Shown here: in pieces, positions 1-8,647 of the stretch
How the letters are laid out: the number at the start of each line of letters is the position of its first letter
Position numbering within the stretch: the stretch's first letter is position 1
Source of the DNA: Gammaproteobacteria bacterium
GTDB lineage: Bacteria > Pseudomonadota > Gammaproteobacteria > Steroidobacterales > GCA-2729495
Assembly: GCA_028285245.1 (NCBI GenBank)
Contig: JANQPY010000016.1
Location: forward strand, 217,404-281,403
Length of the DNA: 64,000 nt
Direction: 5' to 3'
The notes under the pieces: model-generated
Told to the model about the DNA's origin: nothing
Database searches by the model: none
Seen by the model: the letters and a program-made list of their open reading frames with translations, nothing else
Program-made: the position numbers and the translations under genes

Positions 1-395
1 GATTCGTTGACGTAGTGGTACTGACGAATCTTCTGAAAGCTCGACTCGCCGGAAATATCAGGCGTGTCGCCTCTAAAGGCGATGCCGCGGCTATAGGTGC
101 CGCCTTGCGGTCCTGGTCCCTCCGGGGCGCCCAGAACAGTTGGCGCGTTCGGGTTTAGCGGCGGCGGTGGCAGCACGCCGTTGTTCAGGTCGCTGAGTGT
201 ACGGTCGATACCGGTCTCGGCAAGCTGGAACGCATTCTCAAAGGATTGGTCGTTGCCGGCCATTGTCAACTCGAGACTGGCGGTGTTCATGGTGGACACG
301 CCCAATACGGTCAGCATTAGCAGCATGATCAGGCCGACCACGAGAATGGCGCCGGACTGTCGTTTCGCAATGTTGGGTTCCCTGTGCATAGTCAC
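1..395 (-). CDS. pilX: PilX-like minor pilin (second set), truncated by window edge
   Basis: N-terminal part of a PilX-type minor pilin, an assembly and priming factor of type IV pili. The translation begins with a short basic leader, then a hydrophobic helix (AILVVGLIMLLMLTVLGVST) followed by a TASLEMTMAGN stretch like the other PilX in this window at 6695. The C-terminus lies beyond position 1. I place the start at a GTG at 395, since an AGGA element lies 8 nt upstream; the in-frame ATG at 389 would have a 14 nt spacer. It follows pilW with a gap of about 11 nt, so it is the last visible gene of the second minor-pilin operon. A second pilY1 may follow off the edge (inference). Confidence 0.8.
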   Translation of the reverse strand, partial: MTMHREPNIAKRQSGAILVVGLIMLLMLTVLGVSTMNTASLELTMAGNDQSFENAFQLAETGIDRTLSDLNNGVLPPPPLNPNAPTVLGAPEGPGPQGGTYSRGIAFRGDTPDISGESSFQKIRQYHYVNE

Positions 396-406
396 TGTTT
401 TGTTCC

Positions 407-1414
407 TCACCTATTGTTTCTTAGGCGGATGGTCTTGCTAATTTGTTGCCGGCGCACGTTTGCCGGGTAGCCTGGGTCTCCGGCGTTGATCGGGACCAGG
501 TCTGCATCGGGCGGCGTATAGATACCCTGGTCTACAAAGCCCGCCTCAATCTCATAGGTCCGCATAAGCATCCACAGCCTTACGGCGAGGATTTCGGCAC
601 CCGGTACAAACGCCGCGTTGCCAGGTGTCAGCATGGGGTGGTTGCCGTCCACATAACGGGTGACGGTTGTACCGCCGCCCGTGTCGTCAACACCGAACTG
701 AACCTGCAGGTTCTCAACGCCGGCGATCAGCTCTTCATCGATCAGCGCACCGGCTGCGTTCAGCGTCCAGCGCCGCAGCGAGGGTAGTGCGGGATCAAGA
801 TCGGATCCGTTCGATACGTAGTAAATGTTGACAACCAAGTCATGGGTCTGAGCGTTTGGGCCGAATCCCGCCGGGTTAGCCCCGTTATTGAAGAGTGTGG
901 CGGCGGCCAGGTCTGTGCGAACCTGCCAGGTGCCAGCGGTGGGCACTGTCACCTGTGGCGTGACGTGCCGGACGATGAGAACGTCGGAATCCACGCGCGC
1001 GCCGTTCGGGGCCGGACATGGTACGGCCGGTGCGTAGCCGATGGTGTCGTCAATCGCCGTGACCTGCGCGTTGAATGCGGTGGCCAGAGCTGTCGCATTG
1101 ACGGCACCGCAGTTAATGACTATTGCACCGGGCACATTGACCAGCGCCGGTTCGCTGTTGCGACCCCAAAAACGGGCCAGTCGAATATCCGGTTCCATTA
1201 CGTCAATGGCGAAGCGCAGGTTTTCCTGTAGCCGTGCCTGCCCATCTGACAGCCGATAGCTGCTGCGGCTTTGCACGAATACCGTAATGGATCCGAGCGT
1301 CAGGACCAGGCCGATCACCAGAGCGATCATCAGCTCTACCAAGGTGACGCCCTTCTGTTTCGCTGCGGCTCCGGTGGCGACGGGTTTAGATGTAATTTGG
1401 GTGGGCGTGTTCAT
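407..1414 (-). CDS. pilW: PilW-like minor pilin (second set)
   Basis: Type IV pilus minor pilin/assembly protein of the PilW family, 335 aa. It has a type III prepilin signal: after about 23 residues comes KQKG followed by VTLVELMIALVIGLVL, with Glu at position 5 of the mature protein for PilD-type processing. The remainder resembles the PilW encoded at 7201 throughout, including the ENLRFAIDVMEPDIRLARFWG segment and the C-terminal KTIRLRN. It sits between pilV (15 nt upstream) and pilX. In the family, PilW helps form the pilus-tip initiation complex with PilV, PilX and PilY1. Its close similarity to the 7201 gene suggests an ancient tandem duplication. Confidence 0.88.
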   Translation of the reverse strand: MNTPTQITSKPVATGAAAKQKGVTLVELMIALVIGLVLTLGSITVFVQSRSSYRLSDGQARLQENLRFAIDVMEPDIRLARFWGRNSEPALVNVPGAIVINCGAVNATALATAFNAQVTAIDDTIGYAPAVPCPAPNGARVDSDVLIVRHVTPQVTVPTAGTWQVRTDLAAATLFNNGANPAGFGPNAQTHDLVVNIYYVSNGSDLDPALPSLRRWTLNAAGALIDEELIAGVENLQVQFGVDDTGGGTTVTRYVDGNHPMLTPGNAAFVPGAEILAVRLWMLMRTYEIEAGFVDQGIYTPPDADLVPINAGDPGYPANVRRQQISKTIRLRNNR

Positions 1415-1429
1415 CTCTTGCTGGGCCGC

Positions 1430-1921
1430 CTAGATCGAAAATCGAAGGGTGTAGGTGGAGGGCTGCAGTGCTGGCTGTCCGGTTTCCGGCCAGACAATCG
1501 TGATGTCGTACTGGACTGCCGGAGCAACTATCGCCGGATTCTGAAAAATCACGGCCGCCGCCCCCTGGGGTAGGCGACCCTGCACATCCTGTAGCCACCA
1601 GAACCAATCTTCAGCGGCCACCTGAGCCGGCGTGCAGGGCGCAGCGCCGTTGACACAACCAGCGGCCGCACCTGGGCCAACACCTGCATACGAAAGCGGC
1701 ACCGTAGGGTTCGCGCGAATGCGATCAGCCATGTCTGCTGCGAGCGCTACTGCAGTTGTCCGGGATACCGAGGATTGTCCGGAGCGCAGCCCCTCAATGT
1801 ACAGACCTGCAATCCCGAGCATGCCAACGGCGAGAATGACCATCGCCACCAAAGATTCAATCAGCGTAAAGCCGCTTTGTGGGAGATTTCGCGATGCTGC
1901 TTCGAGCTCATAAGGTTTCAC
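1430..1921 (-). CDS. pilV: PilV-like minor pilin (second set)
   Basis: Minor pilin of the PilV family, 163 aa. The prepilin peptidase site is clear: NLPQSG then FTLIESLVAMVILAVGMLG. The downstream GLYIEGLRSGQSSVSR stretch is shared with the PilV at 8180 (LYVEGLRAGSTSVYR). A Cys-containing loop (AAGCVNGAAPCTP) matches NNCVNGPGDCTP of the other copy, suggesting a conserved disulfide. It lies 12 nt downstream of a FimT-type pseudopilin and 15 nt upstream of pilW, consistent with co-transcription. Confidence 0.87.
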   Translation of the reverse strand: MKPYELEAASRNLPQSGFTLIESLVAMVILAVGMLGIAGLYIEGLRSGQSSVSRTTAVALAADMADRIRANPTVPLSYAGVGPGAAAGCVNGAAPCTPAQVAAEDWFWWLQDVQGRLPQGAAAVIFQNPAIVAPAVQYDITIVWPETGQPALQPSTYTLRFSI

Positions 1922-1933
1922 TTCGAGTCTCCT

Positions 1934-2575
1934 TTAGCAGCCATTCAAAGTGTTGAGTCCGCCTTCAACCTTGGCGAAGTCACGGTAGATCTGCGGCCGG
2001 CCGGTTGGCGTAATTTGCACCCAGCGGCCTGCGGCTACACCGCCACCCGTGTCGTAACTGCCGCGGTGATCGCAGAACTGCAGGTTGGACACGGCTGCCC
2101 CGAACCCGGGTGCATTGCGCGGAATCCCATTCGGGCCGAAGCTGAGGTATTCCACGCCCCCGGCATCGGTAGTTGTCGCGGCCTGATTGCGGATATCGTC
2201 TGGCAGCGGCCCGCCTGCCCGAATGACGTCATCGAACGCATCCACGGTCAGGTTCGGCGTGCCGCAATTCGGCGCTGCGGCGCTGCAGTCGGCAAAAACG
2301 ATAAAGCCATCGGCGAGCGTAGCGCCGTTGTTGCAGGTGGGGGCTAGGGCTTGCCAGTTGGTACTCGGGCAAATGGTGACGTTTTGCCGGCGCTTGATTG
2401 CCTCGCCACGCGCCAGATGCATGGCGCTGACCAGGTCATTGGCCGCTGTCGCCATGCGGTTGTTGGCAATGAACTGATTGAAGTTTGGGATGCCTACGCC
2501 CAACAACACCGAGGCCACCATCAGCGTGATGAGCACTTCGATCAGCGTAAGGCCTTGTGAGTACCGGTTTTTCAT
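1934..2575 (-). CDS. fimT: FimT/GspH-type pseudopilin (second set)
   Basis: GspH/FimT-family pseudopilin, about 213 aa. The likely start is the Met at 2575, giving MKNRYSQG then LTLIEVLITLMVASVLLGVG, a short basic leader typical of class III signal peptides. An ATG nine bases upstream (2584) is in frame. The C-terminal domain has NLQFCDHRGSYDTGGGVAAGRWVQI, nearly the same as in the FimT at 8638. It is the first gene of the second minor-pilin set and follows a 300 bp gap after pilY1, so it may have its own promoter. Role: minor pilus subunit/assembly; the individual function is not established from sequence. Confidence 0.85.
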   Translation of the reverse strand: MKNRYSQGLTLIEVLITLMVASVLLGVGIPNFNQFIANNRMATAANDLVSAMHLARGEAIKRRQNVTICPSTNWQALAPTCNNGATLADGFIVFADCSAAAPNCGTPNLTVDAFDDVIRAGGPLPDDIRNQAATTTDAGGVEYLSFGPNGIPRNAPGFGAAVSNLQFCDHRGSYDTGGGVAAGRWVQITPTGRPQIYRDFAKVEGGLNTLNGC

Positions 2576-2584
2576 GACCGGCAT

Positions 2585-2884
2585 AGTGCGGGCTTAGAGG
2601 CCAGCCAGGGGGTTCGCCCGACTGCTGGCAGCCGTTCGCCTGCGAACGGGATTTATTTGAACCAGTTCACAAGGTTATGTAAACCGATCAAGGTTTAGTC
2701 TTTATGGCGCCCTGGGTCGCCCGAATGCGCATGCCCGGCGTTGCCTTCCTGCGGATGGGCTCCCCGCAGCCTGTTCTGCTCCTCCCTCAGGCCCTCTCTG
2801 CCGCCACTTCATCGGGGAGGGGCGCTCCGGGCCGCGAGAATGCGCTCAGATCCCCTCAGGTGTCTCGCCTCGAATGCCACGCGC
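2585..2884. other. 300 bp gap between pilY1 and the second minor-pilin set
   Basis: No convincing gene. The part near fimT (2640-2700) is AT-richer and carries three short inverted repeats. The part near pilY1 (2700-2884) is GC-rich with several local hairpins, for example TGCGG...CCGCA near 2749-2770. A stretch at 2738-2790 (TTCC..GGATGGGCTCCC) weakly recalls the interior of the structured repeats at 16165 and 61357, but not well enough to call a third copy. Confidence 0.4.
2659..2696. promoter_or_regulatory. Three adjacent short inverted repeats upstream of fimT
   Basis: Reading the plus strand: GAAC-CA-GTTC at 2659-2668, GGTT-ATGTA-AACC at 2673-2685 and AAACC-GATCAA-GGTTT at 2681-2696. 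The last two overlap and could pair in alternative ways. They lie about 80-120 bp upstream of the fimT start, where a promoter or operator for the second pilin set would be. I see no strong -35/-10 pair. Functional assignment is inference only. Confidence 0.2.
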
Positions 2885-5800
2885 TCAAGGTGTTTCTTCT
2901 TCGACCCAGAAGGTGCGCATGGGAGAAGCGGAGCCCTCATCACTTGGGTCGTCGGAATCGTTAGCGACGCCATCCCCATCCTGATCGAAGTCCAGCGGGC
3001 CCACGTCGTCGGGCAGCCCCTCAGCGCCAACCAGCACCTGCTGCCCGGTTTCTGAAAAGAGCAAGATCGGCCGCGGCGCAATGCCGCCCTGCTGCAGCAC
3101 GACGGACCGGTCCGCGATGTCCAGCGGCCGCTGCACCAGAGGTTCGTCCAGGTTCGTCAGTGGCGCGCCGGACAGCAGGCTCACCTGATAAAGCCGGTTT
3201 ACACCACCGGCCGGCTGGCAGAAGTTTGCGCTGCCCTCGGGCGTGAAGGATACGAAGAACGTGGTAAACGCGAACGTGAACGCCTCTGTCAGCACTTTCT
3301 CACCGGAACTCGGGAAACCAAAGCGCCACCCGGCATCGGACACGTCAATGGGGAAAAATATCGTGTCGGTCGCATCGGCGAGATCGTCCACGGTAATCGG
3401 CTGGCCGTAATCTTCCGTTAGCTTGGTGTCGAACGGACTGGCGTCCCAAATAGAGAAAAATTGCTCGTTGATCGACGTATCAAGCGGATGTGCCCTGTAT
3501 CCAGAGCCAATATTGACCGCGATGAATATCCGCTGGTCCAGCGCTGTGAGAACCACATCGGGTGACTCATAAAAACGCCGCAGTTCGCTTGCCGCCGGTG
3601 ATGCCCCCAGGTCCGCGGCGCCTACGCTGGCCAGTACGCCGCCTTCAACGAGATCACTGCCAGATTCACCGTTGTTGATGTCGAAGCGCCAGACCTGGCC
3701 ACCCATGTCACCGACGTAAAACTTGTCAATAAACTCGTCGCCACCGAGCTCAATTGCCGTTGGAACTGCTGGGATAGAAAAGCGCATGGCGGGGAGAATC
3801 AGGTCGTGATCGCCGTCGCGGCCGGCACTCCAAAGCAGCTCTCCAGTCACCACGTCGATCAGGAAAACGGCATTGCCCACCGTATCTTCGCGGAAGCTGC
3901 TCGTGTCCTGGCCCGTGTCATAGCCGCCGCCTAATAGGCCAGCGAAGCGGCTGGAGCCGCCGACGTTGACGCGCACGATGCGCGGTGCGGTCCACGTCTG
4001 GCCCAGGTCGCTGAACCCGGCTGTGTTGTCGTCAATTTCCCACAGCAGCTCGGGGCGGTTTCTGTCTGTGACATCGACCGCGAAGAGACTATCGCCGCCG
4101 CGCCGCATGCCGAACACCAGGATGACGCGCTCGGCGCCCGTGATGCCGGGCTGGCCATCGCTGTTCTCTATAACTATGCGGATGTTGCCGTCCAGACCGT
4201 AGTTACGGGTTGCGGCCGGATTGTTCGAGAAAAGCGTGAACAGGCGGCCGAGCTGGCGGCTGGGCATGAACGCCCACAACTCCTCGCCGGACTCGGCCTC
4301 AATGGCGTGCAGCAGGCCTTCGTTGGTGGTGATGTACACGACGGATTGACGATCGTCTGCCGTGCTTCCGTAGCTGACCACTGCGGGTTGGCTGTGCAGC
4401 GGGTCGCCCATGGACAGCCTGGCCTCGTCCGTATCGCCGTCGCCATCTTCATCCAGCACGTCGCGGCCGCGGGCCCACTCGATTACGTTGTCCCGGCTGG
4501 CCGCTGGCGCGCCGATAACCGCCGCGGTGATGGCCGCGTTGTCGATGGTGATCGCGTTCTGGCCGCCCGGCCCGTTCAGGTCACCGCCCGCAATGTTGGT
4601 CAGTAGCGTCCGCTCGTCCGGATCTGGCAGCTGGCTGGCCGCGCCGCCGAGTTCAACGATGTTGCCGTCTGGTTCTTCTGACCAAACGCTGGTTGCGCCC
4701 TCCGCGAAGAAGCCCGTGTCCGGGTCCACTGCCGGCTGGCCAAACTGGTCAACAATTTCCAGCGAGCCATCAGCATCGCTGACCAGACCGTACCGCTTGA
4801 GGTTCCCGGGCCAGCGGACATTGGTGGTGGCGCCAAACACCGACACATACACATCCCGCGTGGTTTGCGACTGGTCAAACGCGTTGACTGGCACGGTCGG
4901 AGCGGAGAACAGGCTGCCGTCTTCCGTAAAGCTTTCCGCCAGTTCCGTCAGCACGGCGGTCAGCGTCGCCGTGTCTTCCGCCAGGAAGTATCGGCCGCCA
5001 CCGCGGGCCGCCGTGTTCTCCAGGATCTCCAGGTCGGTGGTAAACCCAATGGTGTGCGTGATGACGTTTTGCAGACCGGCGATGTCCGGACGCAAGTCAC
5101 GCTTCAGCAGGTATTCAGCCATGTCATCCAGGCATCGGCCCTGACCGCTGCCATCGCAGCTGGGCCCCACCAACTCGCCGAACTCCGGCAGTCCCTCGAT
5201 GCGGTCTACCCCTTCTTCATCACCGGCCGGTTCGCCGTCCGAGACCAGCACGATGAAAGTGCGCTCACCTGCGCTGTCAATTGGTGACAGGTACGTCGAG
5301 CTGGCCACGGAACCGCCGAGGCGTGATGCGGCCACGCTGAGCTCGCCGTCGCTATCGCCGTAGTCCACACTGCGCTGGCCGAGGTACTGGCCCGCCTCGT
5401 AAAGCGTTTCCGACAGCGGCGTAAAGCCGCCAGCTACCAGATCGTTGTTGATGACCGCTTTGGCGGCTTCTCCCGTAGTCTCAACCGGGCCGACGGCCTG
5501 GTCGACACGTCCACCATCGGTGAAGTTGAAGCTCATCACCCCGATGTTGAGCCCCTCGACGCTGTCGATGACGTTGCTGGTGACATCCTGGACCACCTGC
5601 AGCCGCGTCCGCTCCTCTGTGGGCGGGTTCTCGTTCCAGTTCAGCCAGTTCCCATCAAAAATGGTGACGTCGGATGCGGCCGCCCAGGAGGGCTCGTTGT
5701 CCGCACTCGCAGACCACGGGCCGCTGGGGCCATCGGCCGCGAAGGTCTCGCTCTGCGATGGGCCGCCGTCCACGCCCCGGTCTGCTTCGCACTCCAGGGC

Positions 5801-6238
5801 TTCCTGATCGTCATCTTCCGCATCGAGTACTTCCCAGCGTTCGCCATCCTCGTCATACCGGCGGAACAGATTCTTGTACCGGCCCACGAGTTGTAGCCGC
5901 GACAACGAGGCCGCGCAGAAATTGTCGGACTTGGGGATAGTGAGCTCCGAATCACAGTCGGGCAGCTCTCCCGTAGCGGAGTAGTAAAGCTGGTCACTGT
6001 CGAAGCAGCCCCCGAAGCTGACGTCAGGGTCGAAACTGACCTGTGTTTCCACTGCAGCCGCCATACTCCCCGACGTATCGATAATGAACAGTACGTTCGG
6101 CGCTTCGCAGGCTTGCTGGGCTTCGAGGCCGGTCAAGAACAACTCGGTGTCATCGGCAGCCGCGGGCTGCGCGGTGACCAGCAGTGCCAGGCCAGCGGCC
6201 GCGATAGGGAAGGCGATGCGGTTTCTCATTCCCTTCAC
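2885..6238 (-). CDS. pilY1: PilY1-like type IV pilus tip adhesin/assembly protein
   Basis: Large exported protein of 1117 aa. It has a cleavable signal peptide (hydrophobic stretch ending QPAAA|DD around residue 29). An N-terminal von Willebrand A-like domain carries the MIDAS motif DTSGS near residue 53. The C-terminal half is a PilY1/PilC-type beta-propeller (GDPLHSQPAVVSYG, YITTNEGLLHAI, WAFMPS, FVGDMGGQVWR-like blocks). Acidic Asp/Gly-rich loops (DEDGDGDTDEA near 590; DFDQDGDGVANDSDDP close to the C-terminus) look like calcium sites. The start is a GTG at 6238 directly after the preceding gene; an ATG at 6229 is the alternative. In the family, PilY1 caps the pilus, primes assembly with minor pilins and tunes retraction and adhesion. 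Confidence 0.92.
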   Translation of the reverse strand: MKGMRNRIAFPIAAAGLALLVTAQPAAADDTELFLTGLEAQQACEAPNVLFIIDTSGSMAAAVETQVSFDPDVSFGGCFDSDQLYYSATGELPDCDSELTIPKSDNFCAASLSRLQLVGRYKNLFRRYDEDGERWEVLDAEDDDQEALECEADRGVDGGPSQSETFAADGPSGPWSASADNEPSWAAASDVTIFDGNWLNWNENPPTEERTRLQVVQDVTSNVIDSVEGLNIGVMSFNFTDGGRVDQAVGPVETTGEAAKAVINNDLVAGGFTPLSETLYEAGQYLGQRSVDYGDSDGELSVAASRLGGSVASSTYLSPIDSAGERTFIVLVSDGEPAGDEEGVDRIEGLPEFGELVGPSCDGSGQGRCLDDMAEYLLKRDLRPDIAGLQNVITHTIGFTTDLEILENTAARGGGRYFLAEDTATLTAVLTELAESFTEDGSLFSAPTVPVNAFDQSQTTRDVYVSVFGATTNVRWPGNLKRYGLVSDADGSLEIVDQFGQPAVDPDTGFFAEGATSVWSEEPDGNIVELGGAASQLPDPDERTLLTNIAGGDLNGPGGQNAITIDNAAITAAVIGAPAASRDNVIEWARGRDVLDEDGDGDTDEARLSMGDPLHSQPAVVSYGSTADDRQSVVYITTNEGLLHAIEAESGEELWAFMPSRQLGRLFTLFSNNPAATRNYGLDGNIRIVIENSDGQPGITGAERVILVFGMRRGGDSLFAVDVTDRNRPELLWEIDDNTAGFSDLGQTWTAPRIVRVNVGGSSRFAGLLGGGYDTGQDTSSFREDTVGNAVFLIDVVTGELLWSAGRDGDHDLILPAMRFSIPAVPTAIELGGDEFIDKFYVGDMGGQVWRFDINNGESGSDLVEGGVLASVGAADLGASPAASELRRFYESPDVVLTALDQRIFIAVNIGSGYRAHPLDTSINEQFFSIWDASPFDTKLTEDYGQPITVDDLADATDTIFFPIDVSDAGWRFGFPSSGEKVLTEAFTFAFTTFFVSFTPEGSANFCQPAGGVNRLYQVSLLSGAPLTNLDEPLVQRPLDIADRSVVLQQGGIAPRPILLFSETGQQVLVGAEGLPDDVGPLDFDQDGDGVANDSDDPSDEGSASPMRTFWVEEETP

Positions 6239-6239
6239 C

Positions 6240-6626
6240 CTAGTTTCCGCTCCGGCCCGAACCAGCTGGCTGGAACAGCCGCAACCGGCTGACGCGATCT
6301 TCCCCGGTGAGATAAAACAACACGATCATGGCGTCGCGGTTATCCTGAATCGCATCGAAGAAGTCGGTGCGTGCCAGGTTGCTTGCGCCAGCCGCCTCAT
6401 AGCGCGTGTTGGCATCGATTCGAAACAGTCTGGGCGGACACTCCTGGCAGGGGCGAGCGATGAGTCGCCCCGTATTACCGCGCGCGAGATTTTCCAACTG
6501 TGACGGCGCCAGTTCGATAGCCTGCTCAATCAGCACGGTGTCAGCCTGGGAAGCGCGGGACCATACAAACAGAATGGCCGCGAGCATCAGCATGCCGGTG
6601 AGCAGATTTGTGAATGATGTTTGCAT
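6240..6626 (-). CDS. Small exported protein of unknown function in the pilin operon
   Basis: Not recognised. From the Met at 6626 the protein is about 128 aa: a signal-like hydrophobic segment (LLTGMLMLAAILFVW) ending near SRASQA|D, then a soluble domain with one CQEC pair (CxxC) and a C-terminal Gly/Ser tail. An upstream in-frame Met at 6656 would add ten polar residues and is less likely for a signal peptide. It lies between pilX (gap about 70 nt) and pilY1 (1 nt gap), so it is almost certainly co-expressed with them. By position it may assist PilY1 or minor-pilin folding in the periplasm; that is inference. Confidence 0.65.
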   Translation of the reverse strand: MQTSFTNLLTGMLMLAAILFVWSRASQADTVLIEQAIELAPSQLENLARGNTGRLIARPCQECPPRLFRIDANTRYEAAGASNLARTDFFDAIQDNRDAMIVLFYLTGEDRVSRLRLFQPAGSGRSGN

Positions 6627-6694
6627 CGTGGAATCCAGGTGTTCTTCTATCGTCATTTGGGTCGCTGCGGGCAGTTGGTCACCACGCGTTTCGC

Positions 6695-7189
6695 TTAGTT
6701 ACCGCCGGTCGCAGATTGCGGGCGCACCACCACCAGTCCCTGCGCCTGCGTTGAGCGGGCCCCGCGTTGGTCCGTTGCGCCGGTGATCTCCAGCCGGTAG
6801 TAGTCACCGATGAAGTCGTCCGGGCTAAAGCTCAGAGGCGGATTTCCAGTTCTCACGTACCTGACCTGCCCTGCATAAGAGCCGGCCATAGCAGGGCCCA
6901 GGTTGATGTCTTGTGGCGCGATCGGTCGTGTCCAGTTGGGCGTGCGACCCAGCGTCGTGCCGTTCGTTTGCCTGAGTATTGCGAGCTCGCGCTCGATGCC
7001 CAGCTCCGCCAGGCGAAAGGCCATTTCCCGGTACTGCGTGTTGCCGGCCATGACCAGCTCAAGCGACGATGTGCGCAGCGTTGACACCGCGAGAATCGTC
7101 ATGACGGTTAGCAGGATCAGCCCCACGATCAGCGCGGCCCCGCGTTCACCTGATTTGACCTGAATCTGAGGCGCCGTCACTCTATTCAC
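6695..7189 (-). CDS. pilX: PilX-like minor pilin (first set)
   Basis: PilX-family minor pilin, 164 aa. The N-terminus is basic (VKSGERG) followed by AALIVGLILLTVMTILAVST, a helix without the usual Glu5, as expected for PilX. Then SLELVMAGNTQYREMAFRLAE, the conserved PilX N-terminal block. The C-terminal part is divergent and ends in a Gly-rich tail. It lies 11 nt after pilW. Family role: part of the pilus-tip initiation subcomplex that recruits PilY1. Confidence 0.87.
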   Translation of the reverse strand: MNRVTAPQIQVKSGERGAALIVGLILLTVMTILAVSTLRTSSLELVMAGNTQYREMAFRLAELGIERELAILRQTNGTTLGRTPNWTRPIAPQDINLGPAMAGSYAGQVRYVRTGNPPLSFSPDDFIGDYYRLEITGATDQRGARSTQAQGLVVVRPQSATGGN

Positions 7190-7200
7190 CCTCCAGGGAA

Positions 7201-8169
7201 CTAGTTACGCACGACGACCGTCTTGGTGACAGCCACCCGACGGAATCCCTGGGGGTAGTCGTCTGCCCCGGGAATGATTGGGCCCAGGTTTGCGTCGGCA
7301 GGCTGATACGCCTGATTGTCCACGAAGCCAAGACCGGTTTCGTTGGTTTCACCGCGAACTAACATCCACAGCCTTGCCGCAATGACCCGGTTCGCCGGGT
7401 CCAACATGGCCGGATGATCGCCATCGACATAACGGTCAACGACGCCATCCTGAGCGTTTGTGTCCAGCCCGAACTGCACCTGGAGGTTTTCAACGCCTGG
7501 GATGATTTCCTGATCCTCGATCCGGCCCTGAGCACCCCCATCCACCAGGGTCAACCGGCGCAGGGCGGGCGTATCTGGCGTGAAAGTTGAGTCCCCGACG
7601 TAGTAAGCGTGAAACTGCGCGGCGCGAAACTCCGAAGGTGCGCCCAGCCCCTGATCTGCAGCGTTGTCAAACAGCCGACTGGCTGACGGCGTACTTTGGA
7701 CGTATACCTGTCCCGCCTGCAGGTCTCCGATATCTGTCACTATCTGACTTGCATGGCGCACCATCAACACGTCGGAGCCGACGCGCGGGCTGGTGCCGCC
7801 ACAGGCGAGGTCGTAGACATCATCCCGGCTCTCCAGCGGGCGATTGTTCTGAATGTCCAGCGCCAGGCTGGTTGCCTGCACCGCCCCCGCGCCCGCACAG
7901 GTCACCTGCACGGCGCCCGGCAGCACGATAAGTGGCTCCGAGTGCATGCCCCAGAACCCGGCAAGCTGAATGTCAGGCCCGAAAGCGTCCAGGGCGAAGC
8001 GCACGTTGTCCTGCAGACGCGCAATGCTGTCGGCATTGCGAAACGTGCGGCGACTTTCCTGGAAAACCGTCAGCGCTCCGGCAACCATCACGGTGCCGAT
8101 GACCATGCTGACCATCAGCTCGATGAGGGTCATGCCAGACTGACGACTTTGGTTTTTCCCCGGTCTCAT
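7201..8169 (-). CDS. pilW: PilW-like minor pilin (first set)
   Basis: PilW family, about 322 aa using the ATG at 8169, just before RPGKNQSRQSG and MTLIELMVSMVIGTVM. The frame is open for 46 codons further upstream, but this would overlap pilV and bury the prepilin signal. It shares RLQDNVRFALDAFGPDIQLAGFWG, EIIPGVENLQVQFG and VDGDHPAM blocks with the PilW at 407. Three Cys (CAGAG and DLACGG) could form disulfides. It lies 10 nt downstream of pilV. Role: minor pilin in pilus priming. Confidence 0.88.
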   Translation of the reverse strand: MRPGKNQSRQSGMTLIELMVSMVIGTVMVAGALTVFQESRRTFRNADSIARLQDNVRFALDAFGPDIQLAGFWGMHSEPLIVLPGAVQVTCAGAGAVQATSLALDIQNNRPLESRDDVYDLACGGTSPRVGSDVLMVRHASQIVTDIGDLQAGQVYVQSTPSASRLFDNAADQGLGAPSEFRAAQFHAYYVGDSTFTPDTPALRRLTLVDGGAQGRIEDQEIIPGVENLQVQFGLDTNAQDGVVDRYVDGDHPAMLDPANRVIAARLWMLVRGETNETGLGFVDNQAYQPADANLGPIIPGADDYPQGFRRVAVTKTVVVRN

Positions 8170-8179
8170 TCGATCACTC

Positions 8180-8647
8180 TCATTCGCTAATCGATGTGAC
8201 GAGCGTGTAAGACACCGGTGCTGCCTGACCGGATTCCTGCCAGCGCAGCGTGATGTCAAAACGCCAGATGGGCGCGTCGAGCGCAGAAGTGATCTCGGCT
8301 TCGGCACCTACCGGCAGCCGCGCGCGCACATCGGCCAGCCAGCTAAACCAGTCGTCGTTGGCAAGCTCTTGCGGAGTGCAGTCGCCAGGCCCATTGACAC
8401 AGTTGTTATTGGCGCCCGGACCTTGGCCGTCGTAGCTAAGCGCGCGTGCCCCGTCGACATTGGCGCGCATGCGGTCAGCCATATCGGTGGCCAGCGACAC
8501 CGCCGCCACCCGGTACACCGAAGTGCTGCCCGCGCGCAGGCCCTCTACATATAACGCGGCTATGCCGAGCAGCCCTACGCCGAGCACCACGAGTGACACT
8601 AAGACCTCAGTCAAAGTGAAGCCTTTCTGCACAGGGCTCATGGGCAT
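8180..8647 (-). CDS. pilV: PilV-like minor pilin (first set)
   Basis: PilV family, 155 aa. Prepilin site PVQKG then FTLTEVLVSLVVLGVGLLG; then ALYVEGLRAGSTSVYRVAAV. The Cys pair in NNCVNGPGDCTP matches the second-set PilV at 1430. The start overlaps the end of the preceding fimT by 10 nt, so translation is probably coupled. It is followed by pilW after 10 nt. Confidence 0.87.
   Translation of the reverse strand: MPMSPVQKGFTLTEVLVSLVVLGVGLLGIAALYVEGLRAGSTSVYRVAAVSLATDMADRMRANVDGARALSYDGQGPGANNNCVNGPGDCTPQELANDDWFSWLADVRARLPVGAEAEITSALDAPIWRFDITLRWQESGQAAPVSYTLVTSISE

Noticed and set aside
2700..2884. Possible third copy of structured repeat family 2
   Set aside because: Only short blocks (TTCC, GGATGG, CTCCC) match and the arms do not pair clearly.
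4410..5144. 244-residue open frame antisense to pilY1
   Set aside because: Ser/Thr-rich low-complexity translation with no family pattern; shadow of the GC-rich pilY1 coding frame.
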